Numbered from the stretch's first letter, positions 8,854 through 16,814 are shown. The stretch: 64,000 nt of DNA from Faecalibacterium sp. HTF-F (GCF_023347535.1 NZ_CP094473.1:806001-870000), one strand, 5' to 3'. Program-made: numbers and translations. Notes: a model not told the origin generated them from the letters alone.

Positions 8854-9693
8854 ATGAAGATATTGGTCGTCGATGACGGACAGCTTGCGATCAACTCGCT
8901 GGTCCGCATCCTGTGCCGTGTTGCACCCGACTGTGATTATATCAGCGCCATGACCACCGAAGACGCTCTGACATGGATGCGTCAGGGGCCTATGGATGCT
9001 GCCTTCCTGAATCTGGAAATGCCCGGCATGAACGGGCTTGGTTTGGCGCGCATGATCCAGAAGCTGCAGCCGCGCTGCAACATCATTGTGGTGACAGAGC
9101 ATCCGGAATATGCGCTGGAAGCGCTGCAGATCTTCGTCAGCGGCTTTCTGCTCAAGCCCGCAAACGAGGATGATGTCAAGAATGTGCTGAAGCATCTGCG
9201 CTACCCGCCGGAGGATGGCCCGGCAGGCGTCAAGATCCAATGCTTCGGCAATTTTGAGATCTTCGTCAATGGGCGCACACTGGCCTTCAAGCGCAGCAAG
9301 AGCAAAGAGCTGCTGGCCTATCTGGTGGACCGCAACGGTGCCACCTGTACCAACGGTGAAATGCTGGCGGTGCTGTGGGAGGACAAGCCCGATACCGCAT
9401 CCCTGCACAGCCATCTGCGCAACCTGATCTTTGACCTGAGCCATGCGCTGGAAGATGCAGGCGTTACCGGCCTGCTCATCCGCGGCCGCAGCACACTGGC
9501 CATCGATACGGGCAAGGTGGACTGCGATTACTACAACTTCCTGAAGGGGGACCGCTCGGCCATCAATTCCTACCGGGGCGAGTATATGACCCAGTATTCC
9601 TGGGCAGAGGTGACCCGCTCGGCGCTGCGCCAGCAGGCAAGCGCCCAGAAAACGGCGTCCATTCCCAGCTATTACGCGCCGACCGAATTTTGA
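8854..9693 (+). CDS. Response regulator with SARP-like output and Asn in place of the phospho-acceptor Asp
   Basis: 279 residues. An N-terminal CheY-like receiver (residues 1-115) has the acidic pair VVDD near 6-8, the switch Thr in VVTEHPE near 80, and the conserved Lys in FLLKPAN near 101. A C-terminal OmpR/SARP-type winged helix follows (about residues 124-225; KIQCFGNFEIFVNGR, SKELLAYLVDRNGA). The expected phospho-acceptor motif FLDIEMPGMNG reads FLNLEMPGMNG, so residue 53 is Asn. This suggests a phosphorylation-independent receiver. No histidine kinase is nearby. A terminator follows, so the gene is an orphan single-gene unit. Confidence 0.88.
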   Translation: MKILVVDDGQLAINSLVRILCRVAPDCDYISAMTTEDALTWMRQGPMDAAFLNLEMPGMNGLGLARMIQKLQPRCNIIVVTEHPEYALEALQIFVSGFLLKPANEDDVKNVLKHLRYPPEDGPAGVKIQCFGNFEIFVNGRTLAFKRSKSKELLAYLVDRNGATCTNGEMLAVLWEDKPDTASLHSHLRNLIFDLSHALEDAGVTGLLIRGRSTLAIDTGKVDCDYYNFLKGDRSAINSYRGEYMTQYSWAEVTRSALRQQASAQKTASIPSYYAPTEF

Positions 9694-9696
9694 AGC

Positions 9697-9732
9697 AAAA
9701 AGAAAGCACTGCATTGCAGTGCTTTTCTTTTT
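9697..9732 (+). terminator. Terminator between response regulator and apbE (bidirectional)
   Basis: The core arms GCACTGCA and TGCAGTGC (9706-9722) are extended by A-rich and T-rich flanks, so a U-tract follows the hairpin on either strand. It serves the convergent genes on both sides. Confidence 0.85.
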
Positions 9733-9744
9733 GTCGAAATGCTT

Positions 9745-10827
9745 TTAGTTTTTCAAATGGGCATCCCAGCCGGAGGAGGTAATGATCTGCTGATCCGGTG
9801 TGCACCACATGGCTTCCACGCCGTCCAGACTTTCCACGATCTTCAGCCCGTCCTCCAGCGGCTGGCAGAACAGGCCGGTGGTCAGGCAGTCGGCCAGACC
9901 GGAGTCACTGCACAGCACGGTCACACCATTGAAGTAGGTGGAAGGGAACAGGGTGTCCGGGTCGATCAGGTGGTGATAGCGCTTGCCGTCCACCACAAAG
10001 TAGCGCTGGTAGTCGCCGCTGGTCACAAGGGCCATATCGCTCATGTTGATGGCACCGCTCAGCATGGAACTGGCGGTGTACAGGTCGGAAGCGTTCCACG
10101 GGTTTTCCACACCGCCGGTCCACTGGCTGCCGTCCGGCTTTGTGCCGATGGCACGCAGATTGCCGCCCACACTCACCAGAGCGCTGGTCAGGCCGCGGGC
10201 CTCGGCTGCCTGACATGCCATTTCCACGGCATAGCCCTTGCCCACGCTGCCCACGTCCAGCCGCATGTCCGGGTCGGCCAGATAGACGGTCTTGGCGTCC
10301 TCGTCGATGATGACATTGTTGATGTCGCAGTGCTGGGCGGCAGCTTCCAGCTCGTCCATGCCGGGCAGCTTGTTGTCCGCATCGGTCTCGGTGGCCTCGG
10401 CCGCTTCGCGGTAGTTGTGCCAGATGTTCAGCACGCTGCCCATGGCGATGTTCAGCTTGCCGTTGGTGGTGGCGTACATCTGGTCGGCCAGCTCCAGCAT
10501 GGAAAGGATGCGGTCATCCACCTCCACGGGGGCCTTGCCGGCGTTGTCGTTGATGGTCTTCACGTTGGTCACGCCGGGGTAATCGTTGTAGATGTCGTAC
10601 AGCTGATTGTAGGTGACAAGGTCTGCGTGCAGCGCGTCCATCTGGGTCTTGAACACCTCTTCGCTCTCACAATAGGCGATCACCTGCGTTACGGTGTCGA
10701 ACACATCGTAAAAAATGGTGGAGTAGCGGGTCAGCTCCTTCTTTTTGGGGGCACAAGCGGCCAGCAGGCTCAGGCAGAGCGCACCGGCCAGCAGCATGCT
10801 GACCAAACGGTTTGCACGGGTCTTCAT
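9745..10827 (-). CDS. apbE: FAD:protein FMN transferase (ApbE), lipoprotein
   Basis: 360 residues. It attaches FMN from FAD to Thr/Ser of extracytoplasmic flavoproteins such as RnfG/NqrC-type subunits. A lipoprotein signal peptide ends in the lipobox LLAAC (Cys near residue 25). Then follow the family segments FDTVTQVIAYCES, VDDRILSMLELADQ, LDVGSVGKGYAVE, SVGGNLRAIGTK and the DGKRYHHLIDPDT motif. Its ATG overlaps the stop of the upstream DUF3783 gene by 4 bases, so the two are cotranscribed. Confidence 0.93.
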   Translation of the reverse strand: MKTRANRLVSMLLAGALCLSLLAACAPKKKELTRYSTIFYDVFDTVTQVIAYCESEEVFKTQMDALHADLVTYNQLYDIYNDYPGVTNVKTINDNAGKAPVEVDDRILSMLELADQMYATTNGKLNIAMGSVLNIWHNYREAAEATETDADNKLPGMDELEAAAQHCDINNVIIDEDAKTVYLADPDMRLDVGSVGKGYAVEMACQAAEARGLTSALVSVGGNLRAIGTKPDGSQWTGGVENPWNASDLYTASSMLSGAINMSDMALVTSGDYQRYFVVDGKRYHHLIDPDTLFPSTYFNGVTVLCSDSGLADCLTTGLFCQPLEDGLKIVESLDGVEAMWCTPDQQIITSSGWDAHLKN

Positions 10828-11246
10828 AGGGTCTGGTTCTCCTTTGCGGCGGTAACGGCTGCGTGCTCCTCCTGCAGGTGGGCCAGCAGGTCGCCGAACA
10901 CCCAGCTGCGGTTGGAGGGAGTGACCACGGCCTTGAGCGGGATGTTCACCTGTGCCTGCTTCATCAGGTCCAGCAGGGTGTCCACATCCTTATCCTTGAA
11001 GTTTGCCAGCACCAGTGCCGGGGGATAGGCACCCGGTTCCAGCACCAGCGTGCGGGCGGTTCTGGTCTCCACCTCGCCCAGCAGCTGGGCGACGGTCTTG
11101 CCGGCATCCGCAGGGGACACGGGCAGCAGCTTCATGCCAAAGGCGGGGGCCATGCCCTCCAGCTTGCCGCGGTCGGCATTGGAAAGATTCCAGCCCAGCG
11201 CCAGCGGCACACCGGCGTTCTGGTTGCGTGCGATATGTGCTTTCAT
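10824..11246 (-). CDS. DUF3783-like protein
   Basis: 140-residue soluble protein without signal peptide or membrane segment. The central part (LVLEPGAYPPALVLANFKDKDVDTLLDLMK) and the following IPLKAVVTPSNRSWVFGDLLAHL resemble DUF3783, a small Clostridia family of unknown function that often occurs near redox or flavin genes. It overlaps apbE by 4 bases. No function is assigned; a link to apbE substrate handling would be speculation. Confidence 0.7.
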   Translation of the reverse strand: MKAHIARNQNAGVPLALGWNLSNADRGKLEGMAPAFGMKLLPVSPADAGKTVAQLLGEVETRTARTLVLEPGAYPPALVLANFKDKDVDTLLDLMKQAQVNIPLKAVVTPSNRSWVFGDLLAHLQEEHAAVTAAKENQTL

Positions 11247-11287
11247 AATGATACCTCTTTTTAAAGGGTGATTTCAAAATACACTAT

Positions 11288-11316
11288 AGTATACCACAAA
11301 CCAAAGCAAACGAAAA
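11288..11316 (-). promoter_or_regulatory. Probable promoter of the DUF3783-apbE operon
   Basis: Minus-strand TATACT (11293-11288) lies 17 bases after a weak TTTTCG (11316-11311), about 40 bases upstream of the ATG. Confidence 0.45.
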
Positions 11317-11357
11317 GCCCGGGCCTTTCTCTGAGCGGAAACAGGCCCGGACTTTTT
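11314..11357 (-). terminator. Terminator of the oadB operon
   Basis: Minus-strand arms CCGGGCCT and AGGCCCGG enclose a loop of about 16 bases and are followed by CTTTT. On the plus strand the hairpin is followed by ACTTTTT, so it may also act in that direction. Confidence 0.75.
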
Positions 11358-11378
11358 CTGTTCAGTCAAAAGGAAAGA

Positions 11379-11507
11379 TCATTTCCGGCTGGTAAGCCGA
11401 TTCAGCAGCATCACGGACAGAACGATGATGCCGATGACGAGGATGATGCCGACCATCCCAATGAGCATCATCGGCAGTGTGACCATCCACGAAGAAAGAT
11501 GAAGCAT
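11379..11507 (-). CDS. Small OadG-related membrane subunit
   Basis: A 42-residue protein too short for most ORF callers: a short N-terminus, one long hydrophobic helix (WMVTLPMMLIGMVGIILVIGIIVLSVMLL described here by position, residues 7-35) and a basic tail ending NRLTSRK. The ATG at 11507 is preceded by GGAGG (11519-11515) with 7-base spacing. It lies 13 bases downstream of oadB in the same direction. Small single-helix gamma (OadG-like) subunits hold sodium-pumping decarboxylase complexes together, so context and topology support this role. Sequence evidence alone is modest. Confidence 0.7.
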   Translation of the reverse strand: MLHLSSWMVTLPMMLIGMVGIILVIGIIVLSVMLLNRLTSRK

Positions 11508-11520
11508 AAGTACACCTCCG

Positions 11521-12651
11521 TTAAGTCATCAGGGTCAAGATGAGACCGCCTGCAATGACGGATGCGATCTGCCCCGAAACATTGACGCTGATGGAATACA
11601 TCAGCAGGAAATTCTGGCTGTCCTCTTCCAGACCCATCTTGTTGACGACGCGGCCGCTCATGGGGAAAGCCGAGATGCCGGCGGCACCGATCATCGGGTT
11701 CAGCTTTTTGCCTTCGGGCAGGAAAAGATTCAGCAGCTTTGCAAACAGCACGCCGCCTGCGGTATCAAAGACGAAGGCCACCAGACCCAGTGCAAGGATC
11801 AGCAGCGTGTCGGGCCGGACGAACTTGTCTGCGGTCATCTGCCCGGCAACGGTCAGGCCCAGCACGATGGTGATCAGGTTTGCCAGCACATTCTGTGCGG
11901 TCTCGCTGAGCACGTTCAACACGCCGCACTCCCGCAGCAGGTTGCCGAACATCAAAAAGCCCACCAGTGCCACACTGGCAGGGGCGACTATGCCCGCAAT
12001 GATGGTCACGACGATGGGGAACAGGATCTTGGTCAGCTGGGTAACGCTGCCTTTTTCATAAGGCATCCGGATGAGGCGCTCCTTTTTGGTGGTCAGCAGC
12101 CGGATAACGGGCGGCTGCACGATGGGCACCAGGGCCATGTAGCTGTAGGCTGCCACCATGATGGCACCGAGATACTGGGAGTTGAGGGTGTTTGCCACAA
12201 AGATGGCAGTGGGGCCGTCCGCTGCACCGATGACAGCAATGGAGGCGGCATCCTTCAGGTCAAAGAAGAAGCCTGCCAGAAACAAGGTGAAAAAGATACC
12301 GAACTGTGCCGCCGCACCAAAGAGCATCAGCCACGGCTTTTCCAGCAACGGGCCAAAATCGATCATGGCACCAATGCCGATGAAGAGCAGCAGCGGGAAC
12401 AGCTCGTTGGACATGCCCGCATCAAACAGAGCGGAAATTGGTCCTACCGTATCGCCCTGCGTAATGGCACCCGACAGGGGCAGATTGACCAGAATGGCAC
12501 CAAAGCCCATGGGTAAAAGCAGGCTCGGCTCCATTTTTTTGGCGATGGCAAGGTAAATGAGCAGCGCACCGATGGCCCACATCACCACCATCTGCCATGT
12601 CAGGTTTCCAAAGTTGGAAAACAGACTTGCGAATGTGTTCAGAAAGTTCAT
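11521..12651 (-). CDS. Sodium-translocating decarboxylase beta subunit (OadB family)
   Basis: 376 residues, about ten membrane segments. The beta subunit couples decarboxylation of carboxybiotin to Na+ export. Family hallmarks are the FGPLLEKPWLMLFGAAAQFGIF region (residues 100-121), the strongly conserved AIGAADGPTAIF-type segment (here VIGAADGPTAIFVANTL, near 140) and the C-terminal NPMIGAAGISAFPMSGRVVNKMG (near 315-337). I start at ATG 12651, after AAGGAGGC (12670-12663). No alpha (carboxyltransferase) or biotin-carrier gene is adjacent, so the substrate acid is unknown. The leader contains a riboswitch-like structure with terminator. Confidence 0.92.
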   Translation of the reverse strand: MNFLNTFASLFSNFGNLTWQMVVMWAIGALLIYLAIAKKMEPSLLLPMGFGAILVNLPLSGAITQGDTVGPISALFDAGMSNELFPLLLFIGIGAMIDFGPLLEKPWLMLFGAAAQFGIFFTLFLAGFFFDLKDAASIAVIGAADGPTAIFVANTLNSQYLGAIMVAAYSYMALVPIVQPPVIRLLTTKKERLIRMPYEKGSVTQLTKILFPIVVTIIAGIVAPASVALVGFLMFGNLLRECGVLNVLSETAQNVLANLITIVLGLTVAGQMTADKFVRPDTLLILALGLVAFVFDTAGGVLFAKLLNLFLPEGKKLNPMIGAAGISAFPMSGRVVNKMGLEEDSQNFLLMYSISVNVSGQIASVIAGGLILTLMT

Positions 12652-12691
12652 GCTTTTTCTTTGCCTCCTTGTGCTCCGGTACAGCGGCAAG

Positions 12692-12737
12692 AAAAAAGAG
12701 ACCTCTGCCACAGTACCTTGTCTGTGACAAAAGTCTC
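12692..12737 (-). terminator. Leader terminator upstream of oadB (expression platform)
   Basis: On the minus strand GAGAC (12737-12733) pairs with GTCTC (12702-12698), and GTCACAG (12728-12722) with CTGTGGC (12713-12707), followed by six T (12697-12692). It lies between promoter and ribosome-binding site and uses bases that also form the 3' strand of the leader's first stem, so the two structures exclude each other. Confidence 0.8.
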
Positions 12738-12836
12738 AAGCGAACACATGACATCGGGCATTTTGCCGTGATGACGCTGCCATGCAGCCGTTTTCTGGAT
12801 CACAAAACGGAAAACGGCCCTTTACTCCCTTTTATC
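12726..12836 (-). ncRNA. Candidate yybP-ykoY (Mn2+) riboswitch in the oadB leader
   Basis: The minus-strand RNA starts with GATAAAAG (12836-12829), which pairs perfectly over 8 bases with CTTTTGTC (12733-12726). Directly after the 5' strand is GGAGTA, and directly before the 3' strand is GAGAC; these are the positions and close forms of the conserved internal-loop elements of the yybP-ykoY class (AAAGGGGAGUA ... AGACCUUU). A 9-bp stem GCCGTTTTC/GAAAACGGC and a CGTC element also lie where that class has its second helix and L3 contact. Length (111 nt) is typical. The identification is from memory of the consensus and needs a covariance search. Confidence 0.6.
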
Positions 12837-12842
12837 AAAAGC

Positions 12843-12871
12843 ATTAAAGCAGAAAACAGGGGTAAAGTCAA
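12843..12871 (-). promoter_or_regulatory. Promoter of the oadB leader
   Basis: TTGACT (12871-12866) and TTTAAT (12848-12843) on the minus strand are separated by 17 bases. The predicted transcript start falls at about 12836, exactly where the riboswitch-like fold begins. The remaining bases up to 13286 contain only a weak plus-strand promoter near 13080-13112 and no gene I can support. Confidence 0.8.
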
Positions 12872-13286
12872 GGTAAAAGCGGAAATCTTTCCTGCATCTT
12901 ATCCGGGCCGCTGAGCACCACCATCCATGATCGGGCGGCTGTTGTGGTCCATTATGGCCTTGCAGTGGTCGTGCTGATCGACCTGTTCCAGCTTTAAAAA
13001 GTCCATGATCTGCTCCGGCAGCAAAAATCGCGCCCTGTATGCTTTGCTTTTTGCTGCATTTTCTGCAAAAAAACGGGACAAGCCGAAGCGGTTTGTGCTA
13101 TACTGTGAACAGGCTGCGCCCCTTGCGTGCAGCGGAAAAGTCGAAAAGCCAGCCTGTTTTTGCAGCCACAGCAGGATCTTGTGGGAAAAAGCCCTGGAGC
13201 CCGCCTGTGACTGCGGAATACTCGCCATTTTCTTTGTTTTCAGATACGCCCTGAGCAGACCGCAAACGGATAGAAGGAGCATTTCC

Positions 13287-13964
13287 ATGATCACCATCTC
13301 AGAACGCAGAGAGCAGGAATCTGCTAAAAATTTTGTCCTGCGGGTGCTGATCGATAACATCGTCAACACCCGTCTGGAACCCGGAGAAAAACTCAACGAG
13401 CCGGAGCTGTGCGAGCAGCTGGGGGTCAGCCGCACCCCCTTTCGGGAAGCAGAGCTGGAGCTGGCGCAGCGGCGGCTGATCGAGATCCGGCCCAAGATCG
13501 GCACCTATGTCTCCCTCATCGACGCCGGGCTGGTGGAAGAGGTCCGGCATCTCCGGGCAGTGCTGGAAACAGAGCTGGCGGGGATGGCCTGCGAAATGCT
13601 GACCAAACAGGAGCTCGACCGTCTGTGGGAGAATGTGGCGCTGTGGCAGATGTACATTCAGCGGGCGCAGGAGGAAAAGATCTTTGCACTGGATAAGGAA
13701 TTCCACAAAATGCTGTATGAGCTGTGCGGCTGCCCTTACTGGTATGAGCTGGTGGAAAATCTGGCCCCTCATTTTGACCGCACCACGATGCTCAGCTTCC
13801 GCTGCCGTCCGGCAAAAGCAATTTTGGATGACCACACCAGCCTGCTGAAGGCCATCGAGGCAAAGGATACCGCCGCTGCCCGCACCATTGCCGCCCGGCA
13901 TATGCAGCGGTACACCGAAAATCTGGCCACCATCCGGAAGTCCTTCCCCCAATATTTTAAGTAA
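13287..13964 (+). CDS. GntR-family regulator, FadR/FCD subfamily
   Basis: 225 residues. The N-terminal winged helix (residues 10-75) contains LEPGEKLNEPELCEQLGVSRTPFREAELELAQRRLIEIRPKIGTYV, the classic GntR signature but with REAE where REAL is usual. The C-terminal all-helical FCD domain has metal/effector-type residues in RHLRAVLETELAG, DKEFHKMLY and HTSLLKAIEAKDTAAARTIAARHM. The start at 13287 follows AAGGAG (13274-13279); upstream in-frame codons lack a ribosome site. FCD regulators sense small carboxylates or sugar acids. The divergently placed oadB operon is a possible target, which is inference. Confidence 0.9.
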   Translation: MITISERREQESAKNFVLRVLIDNIVNTRLEPGEKLNEPELCEQLGVSRTPFREAELELAQRRLIEIRPKIGTYVSLIDAGLVEEVRHLRAVLETELAGMACEMLTKQELDRLWENVALWQMYIQRAQEEKIFALDKEFHKMLYELCGCPYWYELVENLAPHFDRTTMLSFRCRPAKAILDDHTSLLKAIEAKDTAAARTIAARHMQRYTENLATIRKSFPQYFK

Positions 13965-13997
13965 ATGCTGCCGGGGACACCCCGGACAAGAATAAAA

Positions 13998-14046
13998 CGG
14001 CCCCGGAAAGCGTTTTCAGATGCTTTCCGGGGCCGCTGGTTTTTTA
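13998..14046. terminator. Bidirectional terminator, GntR gene / AI-2E permease
   Basis: 14-base perfect arms CGGCCCCGGAAAGC (13998-14011) and GCTTTCCGGGGCCG (14022-14035) lie between the convergent genes; T-rich sequence follows on the plus strand and TTTTATT on the minus strand. Confidence 0.85.
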
Positions 14047-15165
14047 TTGTTGCTCTTCCTTTGTACGCAGGCGGCGGCAGGCGTCCTCCTTCACAAGCTC
14101 GAGGATCACCGCAGTCAGGGGGATGAAGAAGATGATGCCGATGATGCCAAAGAGCTTTCCGCCGATCATGGCGGCAACAAGGGTGTAAAGGGGAGAAAGC
14201 CCCACGGACTTGCCCACCACGCGGGGATAGATGAACTGATTTTCAATGAACTGCACGGCAAGATAAACGATGAGGCAGCGCACCGCCAGCACAGGGTCTA
14301 CCAAAAGCACAAGGAACACGCTGACCACGCAGGAGATCAGCGCGCCGACGTAGGGGATGATGGCGCAGATGGCGGTCAGCATTCCCACAAGACTGCCGTA
14401 GGGGATCCGGAAAACGGAAAACGCAAGGGTCATGAGGACGCCGAGGATCACTGCCTCGCTGCATTGTCCGGTAAGAAAGTTTGCAAAAGACTGGCGGAAC
14501 GCTCTGCAGAACTTCAGCAGCCCGGCGGCGTGGTTTGGCTTCAGATAGGCGCACACCAGCGTGCGGGCGTGTCGGCAGAGACTTTCCGAGCCAAGGGACA
14601 TATAGATGGAGATGATCAGGGCAAAGGAGGCTGTCACCGCAATGTTCACCGTGGCAGATACGGCGCTTACCGCATTGATCAGCACGGTATCGATGCCGGC
14701 AGTGATCTTGTGCAGCAGCTGCTCCCAGTTGATGCCTTCCAGCCAGCTCATCAGCCAGCCTGTGTCGGCATTCTGCGCACTCAGATAGGCGGTCCAGCGG
14801 GGAATGTTTGCCTCGATCTGCAGATAGAGACTGTGGAAGGACTGCACAAGCTCCGGGATCAGCAGAGTGAGAGCCAGCACCAGCACCAGCACAACGCCCA
14901 GCAGCGTGATGGAAAAGCTGATAAGGTGGATGGCTTTATCCGACGGCTGCTTTCTGGCCTTGCGGAACAGACGTTTCAGCCGCTTTTCCAGCCCACTCAT
15001 GGGCACGTTGATAAAAAGTGCCAGAATGCCGCCTGCCAGAATGGGCAGGACCAGATCCACAAGTTCTGCCGCAAAGGCCAGAACGGTGGAAAGCCGCAGC
15101 AGAGCAACAAAAAGCGTTACGCCCACAACAGTTACGAGCAGATATTGTTTGGTTTTTGGTTCCAT
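14044..15165 (-). CDS. AI-2E family permease
   Basis: 373 residues with about seven to eight membrane segments. Family marks are the N-terminal hydrophobic pair, the LPILAGGILALFINVPMSGLEKRLKR region near residue 40, the long loop of about 100 residues, and the C-terminal GSLVGMLTAICAIIPYVGALI and VVGKSVGLSPLYTLVAAMIGGKLFGIIGIIFFIPLTAV segments. Members transport diverse small molecules or act as Na+(Li+)/H+ antiporters; autoinducer export is proven for few. The gene is monocistronic with its own consensus promoter. Confidence 0.9.
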   Translation of the reverse strand: MEPKTKQYLLVTVVGVTLFVALLRLSTVLAFAAELVDLVLPILAGGILALFINVPMSGLEKRLKRLFRKARKQPSDKAIHLISFSITLLGVVLVLVLALTLLIPELVQSFHSLYLQIEANIPRWTAYLSAQNADTGWLMSWLEGINWEQLLHKITAGIDTVLINAVSAVSATVNIAVTASFALIISIYMSLGSESLCRHARTLVCAYLKPNHAAGLLKFCRAFRQSFANFLTGQCSEAVILGVLMTLAFSVFRIPYGSLVGMLTAICAIIPYVGALISCVVSVFLVLLVDPVLAVRCLIVYLAVQFIENQFIYPRVVGKSVGLSPLYTLVAAMIGGKLFGIIGIIFFIPLTAVILELVKEDACRRLRTKEEQQ

Positions 15166-15233
15166 GACGAAGTTCCTTTCCCGGAGCCGGCGGCTGAAAT
15201 TTGCAAAGAGACGGTCTGCGGACTCTTTTCCGT

Positions 15234-15262
15234 ATTGTAACCAGAAGAAAAGGGCTTGTCAA
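15234..15262 (-). promoter_or_regulatory. Promoter of the AI-2E permease gene
   Basis: Minus-strand TTGACA (15262-15257) and TACAAT (15239-15234) are separated by 17 bases. Confidence 0.82.
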
Positions 15263-15339
15263 GACGCCGGGAAAGGGGAAGGCTTTTGATTTGGCTCAGG
15301 CTGCAAAAGCGGATTTCCGTGCAGGCATCCCTACCACCC

Positions 15340-15368
15340 TTGTTTCCATCCCGCAGAACCATTATAAT
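15340..15368 (+). promoter_or_regulatory. Promoter of the thrE-like operon
   Basis: TTGTTT (15340-15345) and a perfect TATAAT (15363-15368) are separated by 17 bases, about 35 bases upstream of the ATG. Confidence 0.75.
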
Positions 15369-15403
15369 AGGGGCAAAAGACAAAGCTGAAAAGGGGATAT
15401 TTC

Positions 15404-16171
15404 ATGGGAGAAGCAGAAGTCAGCCGCTTTCTCTGCATTCTGATCAAAATGGGAGAAGCACTGCAGAACAGCGGGGCCGAGGTTTTCCGCGTAGAAGATA
15501 CCTTGAACCGCATCGCAGCCGCATACGGCGCGCAGGAGGTCAATGTGTTCGTCATCACATCCAGCATCGTTGTCACCCTGACAATGCCGCAGCTCCCGCC
15601 GCAGACCCAGACACGCCGTCTGCGCCATGCGTCCGGGAACGATCTGCTCATGCTGGAAGAGCTCAATGCACTCAGTCGCCGGATCTGCGCGGCACCGCCC
15701 TCTGTGGAGGAATTTCAAAGGCAGCTGGACGCCATCCTTGCCAAGCGTGCAGACCCCCGGCTCCGGCTGGCGGGCAGCGTGCTGGCCGCTTCCAGCTTTG
15801 CCGTGTTCTTTGGGGGCAGCCTGTGGGACGGCCTGCTGGCCGGCGTCATTGCAGTGCTGGTCTTCTGGATGGAGCGCTGCCTTGCACCGTTCTGCATGAA
15901 CGGCGTGGAATTTCAGTTCATCGCCTCATTTTGCTGCGGCATTTCCACCCTGCTGTTCTGCCGCATCGGGCCGCAGCTCCACGCAGACAAGATCCTCATT
16001 GGCATCATCATGCTGCTGATCCCCGGCATCATGCTGACAAATTCCATCCGGGATATCCTGCTTGGCGATATCATTTCCGGCTCTCTGCGGCTGGTGGAGG
16101 CCATTCTGATGGCCGCAGTCCTTGCACTGGGCATGATGGCGGCCATCTGGCTGATGGGAGGGATCGCATGA
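15404..16171 (+). CDS. Threonine/serine exporter, ThrE/YjjP-type N-terminal half
   Basis: 255 residues. The N-terminal cytoplasmic part (residues 1-115) contains the MGEALQNSGAEVFRVEDTLNRIAAAYG segment of the ThrE domain, and about five membrane helices follow (residues 118-255), including DKILIGIIMLLIPGIMLTNSIRDILLGD. This half works with a smaller membrane subunit encoded immediately downstream. The stop overlaps the next start codon, so the two halves are made together. The likely role is export of threonine, serine or related small acids. Confidence 0.9.
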   Translation: MGEAEVSRFLCILIKMGEALQNSGAEVFRVEDTLNRIAAAYGAQEVNVFVITSSIVVTLTMPQLPPQTQTRRLRHASGNDLLMLEELNALSRRICAAPPSVEEFQRQLDAILAKRADPRLRLAGSVLAASSFAVFFGGSLWDGLLAGVIAVLVFWMERCLAPFCMNGVEFQFIASFCCGISTLLFCRIGPQLHADKILIGIIMLLIPGIMLTNSIRDILLGDIISGSLRLVEAILMAAVLALGMMAAIWLMGGIA

Positions 16172-16623
16172 TGCAGGTCTTATCGCAGTTGCTCAGCGCA
16201 GCTTTGGGCTCTGTCGGCTTCGGGCTGATCTTCAACCTGAACCGGCGCTACCTGCCTGCCGCCGCTGTGGGCGGGTTTCTGGCGTGGCTGGCCTACCTGC
16301 TGGCCGATCATGCGCTGAGCAGCGTCTTTCTTGCAAATCTGCTGGCCGGTTTTTGTGCCGCCCTCTATGCCGAGATCCTTGCCCGGTGCTGCAATGCGCC
16401 TTCCACGCCGTTTTTCATCACATCGGCCATTCCCCTCATCCCCGGCAGCACGCTTTACTACTGCATGAATGCGGTGGTCTCCAGCGATCTGCGGGCGGCA
16501 GAGCACTTTGGGGAGCAGACTTTTCTGGCCGCCCTCGGCATTGCAAGCGGCATGGCGATCGCGTGGTGTCTGGCAGATCTGAGCCGGAAGCTCCATGTGC
16601 TTCTGGTCCGGGCCCGCAAGTGA
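16168..16623 (+). CDS. Threonine/serine exporter, YjjB-type C-terminal half (ThrE_2)
   Basis: 151-residue membrane protein with about four to five helices, containing NAPSTPFFITSAIPLIPGSTLYYCMNAVV, the signature of the ThrE_2/DUF3815 domain. Its start (ATG 16168, or the adjacent ATG at 16171) overlaps the stop of the first half, with GGGAGG at 16156-16161. Split ThrE pairs are common in Firmicutes, while actinobacterial ThrE is a fusion of both halves. Confidence 0.9.
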   Translation: MMQVLSQLLSAALGSVGFGLIFNLNRRYLPAAAVGGFLAWLAYLLADHALSSVFLANLLAGFCAALYAEILARCCNAPSTPFFITSAIPLIPGSTLYYCMNAVVSSDLRAAEHFGEQTFLAALGIASGMAIAWCLADLSRKLHVLLVRARK

Positions 16624-16718
16624 TCTGTACGGTCCGCTCTGTAAAATCACATGGATTTTACAGGGAGTTGATTGCAACGGTACGGAGATCCGGTTACACA
16701 TTATAAATATTTTTATCG

Positions 16719-16763
16719 AAAAAAATGGATGCCTCCCGCTCAATGCAGGAAAGCATCCATTTT
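16719..16763 (-). terminator. Terminator of the DAHP synthase gene
   Basis: Arms AAAATGGATGC and GCATCCATTTT (16722-16732 and 16753-16763) give, on the minus strand, a hairpin followed by seven T. Confidence 0.85.
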
Positions 16764-16814
16764 GGATCTGTATTCAGAAAATCGTGGTTCGTCTGCCGAC
16801 CGGCTTTCAGCGTG

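Noticed and set aside
12899-13006. A 35-codon minus-strand ORF beginning MDFLKLEQVDQHDH.
   Set aside because: Only a weak GGAG site, no family features, and it ends before the oadB promoter, so it is not part of that transcript.
14020-15240. A 406-codon plus-strand frame.
   Set aside because: It is antisense to the AI-2E permease gene, rich in His/Gln/Asp, and has no family features.
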